Part shown: positions 18,285 to 26,559 of the stretch, piece after piece | Layout of the letters: the number at the start of each line of letters is the position of its first letter | Position numbering within the stretch: position 1 is the first letter of the stretch | From: Filimonas lacunae | GTDB taxonomy: Bacteria > Bacteroidota > Bacteroidia > Chitinophagales > Chitinophagaceae | Reading direction: 5' to 3' | Assembly (NCBI RefSeq): GCF_002355595.1 | Contig: NZ_AP017422.1 | Location: forward strand, 6,762,823 to 6,826,822 | DNA length: 64,000 nt | Position numbers and translations under genes: made by a program | The notes under the pieces: generated by a model | What the model saw: the letters and a program-made list of their open reading frames with translations, nothing else | Told to the model about the DNA's origin: nothing | Database searches by the model: none

Positions 18285-19424
18285 CTATTTGGTTATAAAG
18301 GCTATATGTGCGGGTATGTCTCCGGCCGTTACCGACCATTTCTTTTTACCCGTTTTATCAAAACAATACAAAGTGCCCGAGCTTACATAATCTTTGGCAT
18401 CTGTTACAAATATGTCGCGGTTAACAGGGTTTACCGCAATGCCATAAGGCACTTTAATAGACGCTGCCGTTCCATCCGTAATAAAGCTTTTGCTTATAAT
18501 GGTTTCTGTTTGCACATTCACCAACGCATAGCTGATGGTGTTGGAATTTGTGTTGGCATTCCATTCTGTACTTAACACATAAGCCGAATCGCCTTGTATA
18601 CAAAGATTACTGGCGCCCAGGGCAAAAGAATCTTTTACGGCATCGGTTTGTGTGTTCACTACAAACAGCCTGGACGATACACCGTAATAACTGCCACGTG
18701 AGGTAACATAGATATCGCCATGCCTATCCGCTTTTAAACGATGCAGGTTAATAGCCACATCAATGCGTTTGGTTTCGGTAAAGCTGGCGAGGTCTACTAC
18801 CGACACGGTACGATCGTAATTAGCAGGCGTGTAGCCACCGGAATTGGCTACATATAATTTACCGTTCACCACCGCCATTTCTTCTGGCTGGCGGCCCACA
18901 TTCACTTGGCGGGTTATTTGCAAAGTAGCGGTGTCAATTTCAGCCACAAAACCTGCACCTGCATTAGCATTGCCTGCCGTGCTGGCATAAGAGCTTACAT
19001 ACGCCTTGCCATTGTAAAAGGTGATATACCGACAGTTTTGTATGGCAATTACTCCCACACGTTTGGCCGTGGTTACATCCATCACTTCCACCTTATCGCT
19101 GAGGTTAATAACGGCGTATAGTTTGCCGCCATATACCTGTATATCATTTCCCACATCCCCCAGCTCTTTGGTGGCAGTGGGGTTTATTTGCGGGTAAATA
19201 TTGCGATAGTAAACGCCGGTGTTATAATTAAACCTGTCCAGCGATGCTTTGTTCAAACCCATGTCACCTTCATTCAACAGGTAAAAGCCATTGCCTGTTG
19301 CTACATCCGGCGATTGCACACTTATCTCTTCCTGTGTAGCCACGGGCGTGTCTTTACGACAAGCCGTTGCCAGCAGCACAATGGCTGCCATCAGTTTCGG
19401 GGCTATCTGTTTCATTCGCTTCAT
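18285..19424 (-). CDS. YncE-like beta-propeller lipoprotein, BtuG-like (first copy)
   Basis: A 379-residue lipoprotein with lipobox LLATACRKD (Cys22). Propeller blades are marked by VEVMDVTTAKRVGVIAI, GFVAEIDTATLQITRQVNVG, GKLYVANSGGY and VSVVDLASFTETKRIDV, ending with PVNRDIFVTDAKDY. This is the YncE/DUF5074 type of surface propeller. It is directly downstream of the BtuB-like receptor, with a 12-base gap, as BtuG is next to BtuB in Bacteroides. The expected role is capture of vitamin B12 or other cobamides at the cell surface and delivery to the receptor. Two consecutive copies in one operon suggest different ligands or a two-lid complex. Ligand binding is inferred from family and context. 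Confidence 0.86.
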   Translation of the reverse strand: MKRMKQIAPKLMAAIVLLATACRKDTPVATQEEISVQSPDVATGNGFYLLNEGDMGLNKASLDRFNYNTGVYYRNIYPQINPTATKELGDVGNDIQVYGGKLYAVINLSDKVEVMDVTTAKRVGVIAIQNCRYITFYNGKAYVSSYASTAGNANAGAGFVAEIDTATLQITRQVNVGRQPEEMAVVNGKLYVANSGGYTPANYDRTVSVVDLASFTETKRIDVAINLHRLKADRHGDIYVTSRGSYYGVSSRLFVVNTQTDAVKDSFALGASNLCIQGDSAYVLSTEWNANTNSNTISYALVNVQTETIISKSFITDGTAASIKVPYGIAVNPVNRDIFVTDAKDYVSSGTLYCFDKTGKKKWSVTAGDIPAHIAFITK

Positions 19425-19436
19425 GTGTTGTTATCA

Positions 19437-21443
19437 TTAATAATGCACACTCAAAGAGATGCGATAAAAACGTCCCGGCATAGGGAAGTTTCTAACTACA
19501 TCATAATACTGGTTACATACATTGTTTACTTCCAGCATCAGCCTACCTGTATACTTTTTATACCGGAAGCTTTTGCCTGCTGATACATCATGTGTATACC
19601 AGGGTTGCAGGTAGTTGGCAGCAGTATTCTCTTTTTGGAAATACCGCCCACCTGTGTATAAAAAGCTATAGTTGAGCATCCAGGTTTTATAAGTAATGCC
19701 AGCTATGGCAGAACCACTGTTCTCAGGTGTATAGATGATCTGATTTTTATAGTAAGGATCGGCAGGGTCGCTTACATCCTGAGCCTGTTGCCAGGTATAG
19801 CTGGCACGGGTAGTGAGCTCCCAATGCTGCGCAGGTTTATATACGCCCTGCATACTTACATCCAGCCCCTTAATCTGTACCTTATCCAGGTTCATGATAG
19901 TCCAGCGAAACAGCCTTCCGCTGGGGCTGGCAATAATTTTATCTTTCACCCGGTTGTAATAAGCATCCACCTGTGTAGTCAATAATAGTTTGTTAGCGGC
20001 CAGGTATTTTGCGTAGGTAATGCCCAGGTTGTATTGTTTGGCAAACTCCGGCTTTAAGCTGGTGTTACCCACTTCGGTATAATAGAGATCGTTAAAAGTG
20101 GGCATGCGAAAGATGTTTTTATAAAACGCCCGCACATGAAACGCAGGAGAAGCAAATGGCTGCCACGAAGCAGAGACAGCCGGCGTTAACTCCTGCCTGT
20201 TGCCCGCAGGTACGCCCGTACGCACATTTTCATTTACAAACGTAGCCAGTGCGCTGCCTTGTATGTCTATTCGTGCAAAATGCAATTGGCTGGCTAAGGA
20301 AGCCAATGTGGTATAACGTGTAGGATAAGCGAAATTATACAGGTTAGCATTCATGCTATTCCGCTGAAAGTCGCCGGATAAAGCCACATCCCAGAAGGAG
20401 GTTAATTGATAGTGATTGGCAGCAGAAAAATAGAATTCATTTTGCCGGTAGTAATTATTCAGGTAACCGCTGGTGGTTACAATTTCCTGGTCGTTGTAAT
20501 GGGTGTAGTCATAAGCATATTTGGCATTCAGCATCAGGCTGTATTTGCCGGTGATATTCTTTTTCCACGAACCTTGTGCAAAAAAGCTTTTATCCCACAG
20601 GCGCTGCCCGTGTTCAAACTTATTGGCTACTACTGCCCCGGGAAGGCCGCGTGCCGAGGTATAATAATAGGCTTTTACTTTCCATTCGCTGCTGTCTTTA
20701 CCCGTGCCATCCAACCCCGCTTCCAAACGCCAGGAGTTTACATCGGCATTGTAGCGGGTGGCGGTGGTATCATATCCCCCTTCCATCGCATACCGGAACG
20801 GATAGCGCCCATTGGCATTGGTCCACTCACCACTAAAAGAAGCACTGGTGCGATGAGAAAGCTTTTGTTGCCATAACACCGAAGGATTTACCAGGCCAAA
20901 CGAACCGGTTTTATATTTCGCGCTCAGATGTATGGTTTCGTTGGCGGCAAATACCGGTTTACGCGATTGCAGGTAAATAGCATTGCCCGATGCAAATGCC
21001 TTAGCTGGCTGAAACACCGCATCTTTTTGTCCGCTATACAGCGAAATCTCTTCTATATTATCCAGCGAAAAACGTCCAAGGTCTATCTGGCCGTTCTGAG
21101 CATTGCCTAACTGAACCCCATCGTAAAAAACACCCGTATGGTTACTACCCATGCTGCGCACGTTGATGGTTTTAAGCCCCCCCACACCGCCATAGTCTTT
21201 TAACTGTATACCCGAGAAAAAGCGAACAGCGTCTGCCACAGATAAACTATTGAGCCGTTGCAGGGTTTCGCCCGACAGGGTTTGTGCAGGCGTGAGTGAA
21301 GTAGTGGGCAGTTTGCGAATAGCATTTACCCGCACCTCGGCCAGTGTATCTTTTGCATGCATTACCTGCTGCGCCAACAGGCTTCGGAATGGAAGCATGC
21401 CCGCGCTGAGTAAAAGCCACTTAACAGGTACTATTCTTTTCAT
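19437..21443 (-). CDS. btuB: TonB-dependent vitamin B12 receptor BtuB
   Basis: Outer-membrane receptor of 668 residues. It has a signal peptide (about 1-25), a short TonB-box-like segment DTLAEVRVNAIRK, a plug domain (about 45-160, including GVGGLKTINVRSMG and YSGQKD) and a barrel ending FYRISLSVHY. It lacks the N-terminal carboxypeptidase-like domain of SusC proteins and has the size of BtuB. The cobalamin riboswitch in its leader is the decisive clue: the gene should be switched off when intracellular B12 is high. It heads an operon with two BtuG-like lipoproteins and a third surface lipoprotein. No periplasmic or inner-membrane BtuFCD genes are present in the window. Confidence 0.93.
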   Translation of the reverse strand: MKRIVPVKWLLLSAGMLPFRSLLAQQVMHAKDTLAEVRVNAIRKLPTTSLTPAQTLSGETLQRLNSLSVADAVRFFSGIQLKDYGGVGGLKTINVRSMGSNHTGVFYDGVQLGNAQNGQIDLGRFSLDNIEEISLYSGQKDAVFQPAKAFASGNAIYLQSRKPVFAANETIHLSAKYKTGSFGLVNPSVLWQQKLSHRTSASFSGEWTNANGRYPFRYAMEGGYDTTATRYNADVNSWRLEAGLDGTGKDSSEWKVKAYYYTSARGLPGAVVANKFEHGQRLWDKSFFAQGSWKKNITGKYSLMLNAKYAYDYTHYNDQEIVTTSGYLNNYYRQNEFYFSAANHYQLTSFWDVALSGDFQRNSMNANLYNFAYPTRYTTLASLASQLHFARIDIQGSALATFVNENVRTGVPAGNRQELTPAVSASWQPFASPAFHVRAFYKNIFRMPTFNDLYYTEVGNTSLKPEFAKQYNLGITYAKYLAANKLLLTTQVDAYYNRVKDKIIASPSGRLFRWTIMNLDKVQIKGLDVSMQGVYKPAQHWELTTRASYTWQQAQDVSDPADPYYKNQIIYTPENSGSAIAGITYKTWMLNYSFLYTGGRYFQKENTAANYLQPWYTHDVSAGKSFRYKKYTGRLMLEVNNVCNQYYDVVRNFPMPGRFYRISLSVHY

Positions 21444-21639
21444 AATTATTTTACTACAGGCACGACAGCAAAATATCAGGCCGTATAGGTAAATGATAGT
21501 TCATGCTTGTATCGTTCCTTTCGGAAAAACGGAATACGGTTTACCGTTGCAGCAGCAACAGCTAACAGGAATAAAAAATAAAAAATTGCTTTTTGACCTT
21601 TCTATCCAGCTTCAATCCCCGAAAGCGATGAATATCTAT
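21444..21639 (-). promoter_or_regulatory. Leader between riboswitch and btuB, candidate expression platform
   Basis: About 195 bases of untranslated leader. CTGCAACGG (minus strand, 21552-21544) is perfectly complementary to CCGTTGCAG at the 3' edge of the riboswitch (21648-21640). Nearby, GTTGC-TGCT-GCAAC can form a competing local hairpin, and an AT-rich U-run lies at about 21562-21580. These parts could switch between two folds, but the mechanism is inference. Confidence 0.45.
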
Positions 21640-21833
21640 CTGCAACGGGCAGGTCTTCTGACTTGTTTGCTGTTGTATCACCTTCCCATAGCCTTAGTGG
21701 CTACAGTGGTATTGTGGAATAAACAGCGGCAATAATGAGTTGCCTGGAAACTTACAGCTGCGGGACAGTTCCGGATTTACACCGGATTCCCTTTTAATAC
21801 ATACCTTCCGAACAGGAAGAAATGTAACCTGAT
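21640..21833 (-). ncRNA. Cobalamin riboswitch
   Basis: Read on the minus strand, all main consensus blocks are present in order. A P1-type arm CAGGT (21831-21827) comes first. GGGAATCCGGTG then AAATCCGGAACTG, followed by TCCCGCAGCTGTAA, spans 21791-21752. AGCCACT (21702-21696) and GGGAAGG precede the B12 box, AAGTCAGAAGACCTGCC, at 21664-21648. ACCTG in that box can pair with CAGGT. It lies in the leader of the BtuB-like receptor operon. The class binds adenosylcobalamin or other cobalamins and lowers expression when B12 is plentiful. The exact ends are approximate. Confidence 0.95.
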
Positions 21834-21839
21834 GCGGAG

Positions 21840-21847
21840 CAAAGGTA
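21840..21847 (-). promoter_or_regulatory. Promoter -7 box for the B12 operon
   Basis: TACCTTTG on the minus strand exactly fits TAnnTTTG. It would start transcription at about 21834, directly at the 5' edge of the riboswitch. A -33 element is not obvious. Confidence 0.6.
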
Positions 21848-22037
21848 ATATTTTAACAAAGCGAATACAGGTGAAAATCAACTAAATGTTAACGTTTGGG
21901 CAGTGTTTACCTTTAAAAAAAACTATAAAATAACCTTCAAAAGCTTAAATAAGTCGCAATTAGGCAATAAATTTACCAGAATCGACATTATAGTCACGGT
22001 ATCACCAATTAATAACCCCCAATCAAAAAAGTGAGCT

Positions 22038-22865
22038 TTGATGAAAAGAGTAATGATTATTGCAGCGGTATGTTTTAGTGCTTTTACATCTATTGCGTTT
22101 AGCTACACCAGTAAAGAGAGGTTTACAGACGACAAAAAGAAATTTGCTTCCCTGCTGGGCGATAAAACCGCCAGCGCGCAAGGCCAGAGAATGGCAGACT
22201 CTATTTACAGCGGTTTACACCTGGATTCACTGGGTCTTTCACACGACGCATTTTTTGAAGCTTACAAAGGCTATCAGTTCATGTTAAACAAAAACATGCT
22301 GAAGAAACCAGAATTATTAACCATTTGTGATTTAAGCCAGAGCAGCACCCACAAAAGATTGTATGTATTAAACCTGAAAACAGGAGAAGTGCTGTTTAAT
22401 ACTTATGTTTCGCATGGTAAAAATTCAGGTAGCGAGTTTGCCACCACCTTTTCTAACCTGAACAGCTCGCACAAAAGCTCGTTGGGCTTTATGGTAACCG
22501 GCGAAACTTACAGTGGTAAAGCAGGTTTTAGCATGCGTCTGGATGGTATTGAAAAAGGCATTAACAACAATGTGCGTATGCGTGATGTAGTAATGCACGG
22601 CAGTTGGTATGTAAACTCCAACAGGGCAGATGAAGGTCAGGCAATGGGCAGAAGCTACGGTTGCCCGGCGGTTCCTTATGCAGAACACAAGGATATTATC
22701 AATGCTATTAAAGATGGCAGCTGTTTCTATATTTATCACACAGACAGCTGGTATCATCACAGTTCTCAGGTATTGAACGCCGATTTCAGCTGGCCAGCTT
22801 TACAGCCTGCCCTGGCTGAAAACGCACCAGCAGCTCCCGTAACCACAGTAGCAGCAAAAAGCTAA
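22038..22865 (+). CDS. Murein L,D-transpeptidase catalytic-domain family protein
   Basis: Exported 275-residue protein with a signal peptide (about 1-22). Residues about 90-240 form the catalytic domain. MHGSWYVNSNRADEGQ supplies the conserved His, and SYGCPAVPY supplies the catalytic Cys of the HxxS...GCPA type seen in L,D-transpeptidase (YkuD-like) enzymes. Such enzymes cross-link peptidoglycan or attach proteins to it in the periplasm. The C-terminal tail is Ala/Pro-rich. The gene diverges from the B12 operon and has its own terminator. The exact reaction is not known for this subfamily. Confidence 0.9.
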   Translation: MMKRVMIIAAVCFSAFTSIAFSYTSKERFTDDKKKFASLLGDKTASAQGQRMADSIYSGLHLDSLGLSHDAFFEAYKGYQFMLNKNMLKKPELLTICDLSQSSTHKRLYVLNLKTGEVLFNTYVSHGKNSGSEFATTFSNLNSSHKSSLGFMVTGETYSGKAGFSMRLDGIEKGINNNVRMRDVVMHGSWYVNSNRADEGQAMGRSYGCPAVPYAEHKDIINAIKDGSCFYIYHTDSWYHHSSQVLNADFSWPALQPALAENAPAAPVTTVAAKS

Positions 22866-22888
22866 TTATAACCAGTTTCATAATTCAC

Positions 22889-22918
22889 AGGCCAACCTTA
22901 GGGTTGGCCTTATTTTTT
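22889..22918 (+). terminator. Terminator of the L,D-transpeptidase gene
   Basis: AGGCCAACC at 22889-22897 pairs perfectly with GGTTGGCCT at 22902-22910 around a four-base loop. A T-rich run follows. Confidence 0.85.
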
Positions 22919-23159
22919 GCCATAGAAATCCTGCATTTTTTAGCAAAAACCAAAACCAGTTCGTTTTACATAAGCAAAAAACAACAAGTGTAGTTTGCCT
23001 ATACCCGCACTGAACTCACCCTTATCTCACCCTATACCCGTAAAATAGAATACTTTACTAACCGCCATAGCAAAAAACACATTTTCACCCTACTTATTAC
23101 AGCATTAAAACATATGATTTAACTGCCATATCCTGCCTCTCTAAATGGATGTGTTAATA
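22919..23159. other. Intergenic stretch between two terminators, no gene seen
   Basis: About 240 bases lie between the terminators of two converging genes, with no credible reading frame. It holds two exact copies of CCTATACCCG, at 22998-23007 and 23031-23040, 33 bases apart. I see no exact -7 box. Confidence 0.4.
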
Positions 23160-23200
23160 AATTAAAAAGCCGGCTGCTAAAAACAACCGGCTTTTTAATT
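23160..23200. terminator. Long-stem terminator of the rpoN/PAP2 unit
   Basis: A 14-bp perfect stem (23160-23173 with 23187-23200, core AAAAAGCCGG/CCGGCTTTTT) has U-tracts in either direction. On the minus strand it lies 17 bases after the PAP2-like gene. Confidence 0.85.
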
Positions 23201-23216
23201 TATTGCTTATCAGCAC

Positions 23217-23900
23217 CTACCACAAAAACGAAACAAAATAGCCTATCAGTTGGCAGGCTGCGCCAACAAAAAAGCCTAAATACACTTCGCGGGTAGAATG
23301 ATCATTAAGTATTAAACGTGCAGAACAAACAGCACCAGCCACAATCATCACAATCGACACATCTGCGCCCAGGTGGGTTTTGTAGTAGAAACAGGTGAGT
23401 AACACACCGGTAAGCACACCAGCTACTCCCATAGCATGCATGCTTATTTTTTCAAAGTTGTTAAAGGAAAGTCCACCTACGGTAGTTAAAAAGATACCCA
23501 GGAAGAAGAACTTTAAAACAGCAGGCTGATCTTTAAAGTTTTTACTCAGGTACCACATCCACCAGTAAAAGATCATGATAATGATATAGGGAACAATGCG
23601 GTCTTTCTGGGTTTTAAGCCTGATGCCGGAAATGAATTTCAATCTCCACATTAGAAACACCGCTATACCTGGTAAAAAAGCAGTGGTTACAAATACCCCT
23701 ATCAACCTCAGTTGCAACATTTTACCTTCCAGTCCCGGAAATTCAACCGGAAAACGCTGTATCAGCCAGTAATAAAAGAAAGTTGGCAAAAAAAGGGGAT
23801 GCGCTACATAACTTAATAAAGTAGCTACCCATTTCACGGGTTTCGGGGCTACATAAGGCGCTTCCGATTCATTCTCAACACTCATCGTCAATGGTTCCAT
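23217..23900 (-). CDS. PAP2-like integral membrane protein
   Basis: A 227-residue protein with about five or six hydrophobic helices after a cytoplasmic N-terminus of about 20 residues. The C-terminal half (KISMHAMGVAGVLTG, then LNDHSTREVYLGFFVG) resembles the conserved motifs of PAP2-type lipid phosphatases, although the catalytic residues are only partly recognisable. It could dephosphorylate an isoprenoid or phospholipid, or be an inactive relative. It begins six bases after the rpoN stop, so it is co-transcribed with it. A start at Met6 is also possible. Confidence 0.7.
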   Translation of the reverse strand: MEPLTMSVENESEAPYVAPKPVKWVATLLSYVAHPLFLPTFFYYWLIQRFPVEFPGLEGKMLQLRLIGVFVTTAFLPGIAVFLMWRLKFISGIRLKTQKDRIVPYIIIMIFYWWMWYLSKNFKDQPAVLKFFFLGIFLTTVGGLSFNNFEKISMHAMGVAGVLTGVLLTCFYYKTHLGADVSIVMIVAGAVCSARLILNDHSTREVYLGFFVGAACQLIGYFVSFLW

Positions 23901-23906
23901 ATAATA

Positions 23907-25391
23907 TTAAAGCTCTTTACGTAGCCTGGCCACGGGTATGTTCAGCTGCTCCCGGTATTTGGCAACTGTGCGGCGGGCAATATTGTATCCTTTTTCCTGT
24001 AGTAATTCGGTCAGGCGTTCGTCGCTCAACGGCTTACGCTTTTCTTCGCCTTCAATTAAGTCGCTCAGAATTTTCTTTACCTCACGGGTGCTTACTTCTT
24101 CACCGCTTTCGGTACTTAACGATTCGCTAAAGAAGAATTTAAGACGGTAGGTACCAAACTCGGTTTGCACAAACTTGCTGTTGGCCACCCGGCTAACGGT
24201 AGAAATATCCAAACCGGTTACCTCGGCAATGTCTTTCAGAATCATGGGACGCAGCGAAGTTTCATCACCTGTAAGGAAAAACTCGCGCTGGTAGTTCATA
24301 ATGGCGTCCATTGTGCTAAGCAGGGTGTGTTGCCTTTGCTTAATCATATCAATGAACCATTTGGCAGAATCTATTTTCTGCTTAATGAACATTACCGCTT
24401 CTTTCTGGCGCTTGTCTTTTTTAGCTCCTTTATCGTATTCCTTCAACATATCCCGATAACCTTCGCTGATGCGCAGGTCAGGCGCGTTTTTGGCGTTGAG
24501 GGTCAATTCCAGCTTTCCACCTGAATTGAGTATAAAAAAGTCGGGAACAACATAGCTTTCGGCCTTATTAATTTCACCCACGTTGCCACCTGGCTTGGGG
24601 TTTAATTTAATAATGGCGTTGATAACTTCGCGCAACTGATCGTCGTTGAGGTTCAGGCCGCGCTGTATTTTTTCGTAGTGCTTTTTAGTAAATTCTTCAA
24701 AGTACTTGTCCAGTACCTGAATAGCCAGGTTCACATCTTTACCGGCCACCAATTGTCTGCGCAGTTGCAACAATAAACATTCCCTTAAATCCCTGGCACA
24801 AACACCCGGAGGGTCAAATTGTTGAATCTGGTGAATTATTTCCTCAATTTCCTCATCTGAGGCGTCCACATTCTGGCGAAAAGCCAGATCGTCTACAATA
24901 GAAGAGATTTCGCGGCGCAGGTAGCCATCGTCATCCAGACTACCTACCACCTGCTCGGCTATTTTAAAACTCTTTTCGTCCAGCGATAACATGCCCAGCT
25001 GATCCAGCAGCACATCGTGAAAACTGCTCTCTATTTTAAAAGGCAGTGTTTTTTTCTCATCAGAATCCGGATAGTTGTCGTCGCGCAGCTTGTAATCAGC
25101 CACGTCGTCATCGCCATCCGATACATATTCGCTGATATCTATATTCTCGTACTCGTCCTCGCTGCCATCCATCTCATATTCATCCTCACCGCTTTCAAAC
25201 TCGTCCTGTTGTTCTTCGAAGTTGTCGTCATGACTTTCTTCGGTTACCTCCAGGGCAGGGTTCTCTTCCAGCTCTTCTTTAATGCGTTCTTCGAGGTTGG
25301 CAGTAGGTACCTGCAGCAGCTTCATTAACTGAATTTGCTGTGGAGATAGCTTCTGAAGTAATTTCTGTTGTAAAGATTGACTAAGTGACAT
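23907..25391 (-). CDS. rpoN: RNA polymerase sigma-54 factor RpoN
   Basis: A 494-residue alternative sigma factor. Region I is the Gln/Leu-rich N-terminus (MSLSQSLQQKLLQKLSPQQI), which contacts enhancer-binding activators. Residues about 45-110 form a very acidic stretch rich in Asp and Glu. The core-binding domain and helix-turn-helix (LKDIAEVTGLDISTVSRVAN) follow. The RpoN box IARRTVAKYREQL is at about 471-484 and reads the -24 promoter element. The length is typical. I see no sigma-54 activator gene in the window. Confidence 0.98.
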   Translation of the reverse strand: MSLSQSLQQKLLQKLSPQQIQLMKLLQVPTANLEERIKEELEENPALEVTEESHDDNFEEQQDEFESGEDEYEMDGSEDEYENIDISEYVSDGDDDVADYKLRDDNYPDSDEKKTLPFKIESSFHDVLLDQLGMLSLDEKSFKIAEQVVGSLDDDGYLRREISSIVDDLAFRQNVDASDEEIEEIIHQIQQFDPPGVCARDLRECLLLQLRRQLVAGKDVNLAIQVLDKYFEEFTKKHYEKIQRGLNLNDDQLREVINAIIKLNPKPGGNVGEINKAESYVVPDFFILNSGGKLELTLNAKNAPDLRISEGYRDMLKEYDKGAKKDKRQKEAVMFIKQKIDSAKWFIDMIKQRQHTLLSTMDAIMNYQREFFLTGDETSLRPMILKDIAEVTGLDISTVSRVANSKFVQTEFGTYRLKFFFSESLSTESGEEVSTREVKKILSDLIEGEEKRKPLSDERLTELLQEKGYNIARRTVAKYREQLNIPVARLRKEL

Positions 25392-25472
25392 TCGTTTTCA
25401 ATATTCCTCTAGGAAATCGTCCGTACAAAAGTTATTGTTTCGCGGTAAATTTACATACTATAAGCCAATCGG

Positions 25473-25766
25473 ATGACGAAAACTCTCATATTACTGATGA
25501 TAGCCCTGGTGGGTAACAAGACAGTTACAGCGCAAACACCCTCCGATTCCACCTCAAAAGTGCCTGGCAGGGTTATTTTATCGCCCGCAGTATCCTTTCG
25601 TCCATTTTCTCCGTTTACCAATTACAATCTTCCGGCCAATTTTTACAGCACCCATCTTCCTTTTTTCTGCGATAAGGAATTAAAGATGGAAAAGCTGTCT
25701 GGCATCCCCTTCCGTTTTCGCCTGGGATCGGTGGATTATGTAAACAAACTGGAAGGAAAACATTAA
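25473..25766 (+). CDS. Small secreted protein of unknown function
   Basis: A 97-residue protein with a convincing signal peptide (about 1-20, MTKTLILLMIALVGNKTVTA). It has no domain I recognise. The mature part is rich in Pro, Phe and Ser (SFRPFSPFTNYNLPANFY) and contains a single Cys in FFCDKELKMEKL. It is divergent from rpoN with an 81-base gap. Signal peptide and codon pattern favour a real gene over a chance frame. Confidence 0.65.
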   Translation: MTKTLILLMIALVGNKTVTAQTPSDSTSKVPGRVILSPAVSFRPFSPFTNYNLPANFYSTHLPFFCDKELKMEKLSGIPFRFRLGSVDYVNKLEGKH

Positions 25767-25825
25767 GGTGCCGGAAGGGTTACCCCTTCGCTTAAAGAAC
25801 GGCGGGTGGCCCATGCCTGCATGCG

Positions 25826-26446
25826 TTAAGACATAGCGTATACTATAATATTGACCCCGAATTTGGTATTGTCTTCTGCCAGGAAACGTTTGTTGCGAAA
25901 ATCGTAATCCCACTCGCAACCATAATCCTTATTGCTGTACAGCACCCCTATGCGGCCATTTACCATAATGGCTTTCAGGTAATCGTGTACCAGGTCGTCG
26001 CCCCAGCCATTGAGCTCAAACAAAGTATTGGGCGGGCCTTTTTCAAAAGAGAAAAAAGAATGGTACAGCTCGTGCGTGTTGGGGATCTTTTTTAAAGCGC
26101 TGCTGCCAAACAAAGCAGTCATCTGCGCTTCAAACGATTTGGCAAACAGGCCGTCAATATCATGATTGCAGTCATCTACAAACACAAAGCCGCCGTTTTG
26201 CACATACTTTTTAAAATTAGCGCTTTCCTGTGCATCAAACTGCACCAGCTTATGACCGCTCAGGTAACAAAAAGGTGCATCGAACAAATCGTTGGAAGAA
26301 AGGTCTATCACCTTCTCCTGTAACTCAACGGGAATAGTGGTGTACTCTATCAGCGAATTGAGCAGGTTGGCGGGCATACGCTGATCGGTATCCCAATCGC
26401 CAGACCTGTACCGTAACCGGGTGAAAGTAAATTTAGCCGCTCTCAT
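25826..26446 (-). CDS. DUF4159 domain protein
   Basis: A 206-residue protein matching the DUF4159 pattern: FTFTRLRYRSGDWDTDQRMP at the N-terminus, then LSGHKLVQFDAQE, GGFVFVDDCNHDIDGLF and FELNGWGDDLVHDYLKAIM. The fold is related to glutamine-amidotransferase-like domains. In many Bacteroidota it is encoded with MoxR, DUF58 and BatA-type genes. Here it diverges from that cluster, which supports a shared but unknown role. No signal peptide is seen. Confidence 0.85.
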   Translation of the reverse strand: MRAAKFTFTRLRYRSGDWDTDQRMPANLLNSLIEYTTIPVELQEKVIDLSSNDLFDAPFCYLSGHKLVQFDAQESANFKKYVQNGGFVFVDDCNHDIDGLFAKSFEAQMTALFGSSALKKIPNTHELYHSFFSFEKGPPNTLFELNGWGDDLVHDYLKAIMVNGRIGVLYSNKDYGCEWDYDFRNKRFLAEDNTKFGVNIIVYAMS

Positions 26447-26559
26447 GATATATTGCAGATTACCGATTTTCTAATGCCGCTGGTGTAATTTTCTAACATT
26501 GATAATTTTAAAGGTATAATTTCCTCTTCCGGAAAAGAAATTTTACCGGTCAACTTCGA

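Noticed and set aside
17200-18339. A longer start for the second propeller gene
   Set aside because: The extra 25 residues overlap the upstream gene and destroy the lipoprotein signal; the start at 18264 fits better.
21493-21735. An 80-codon plus-strand frame
   Set aside because: It lies antisense to the btuB leader and cobalamin riboswitch, whose conserved blocks explain the sequence.
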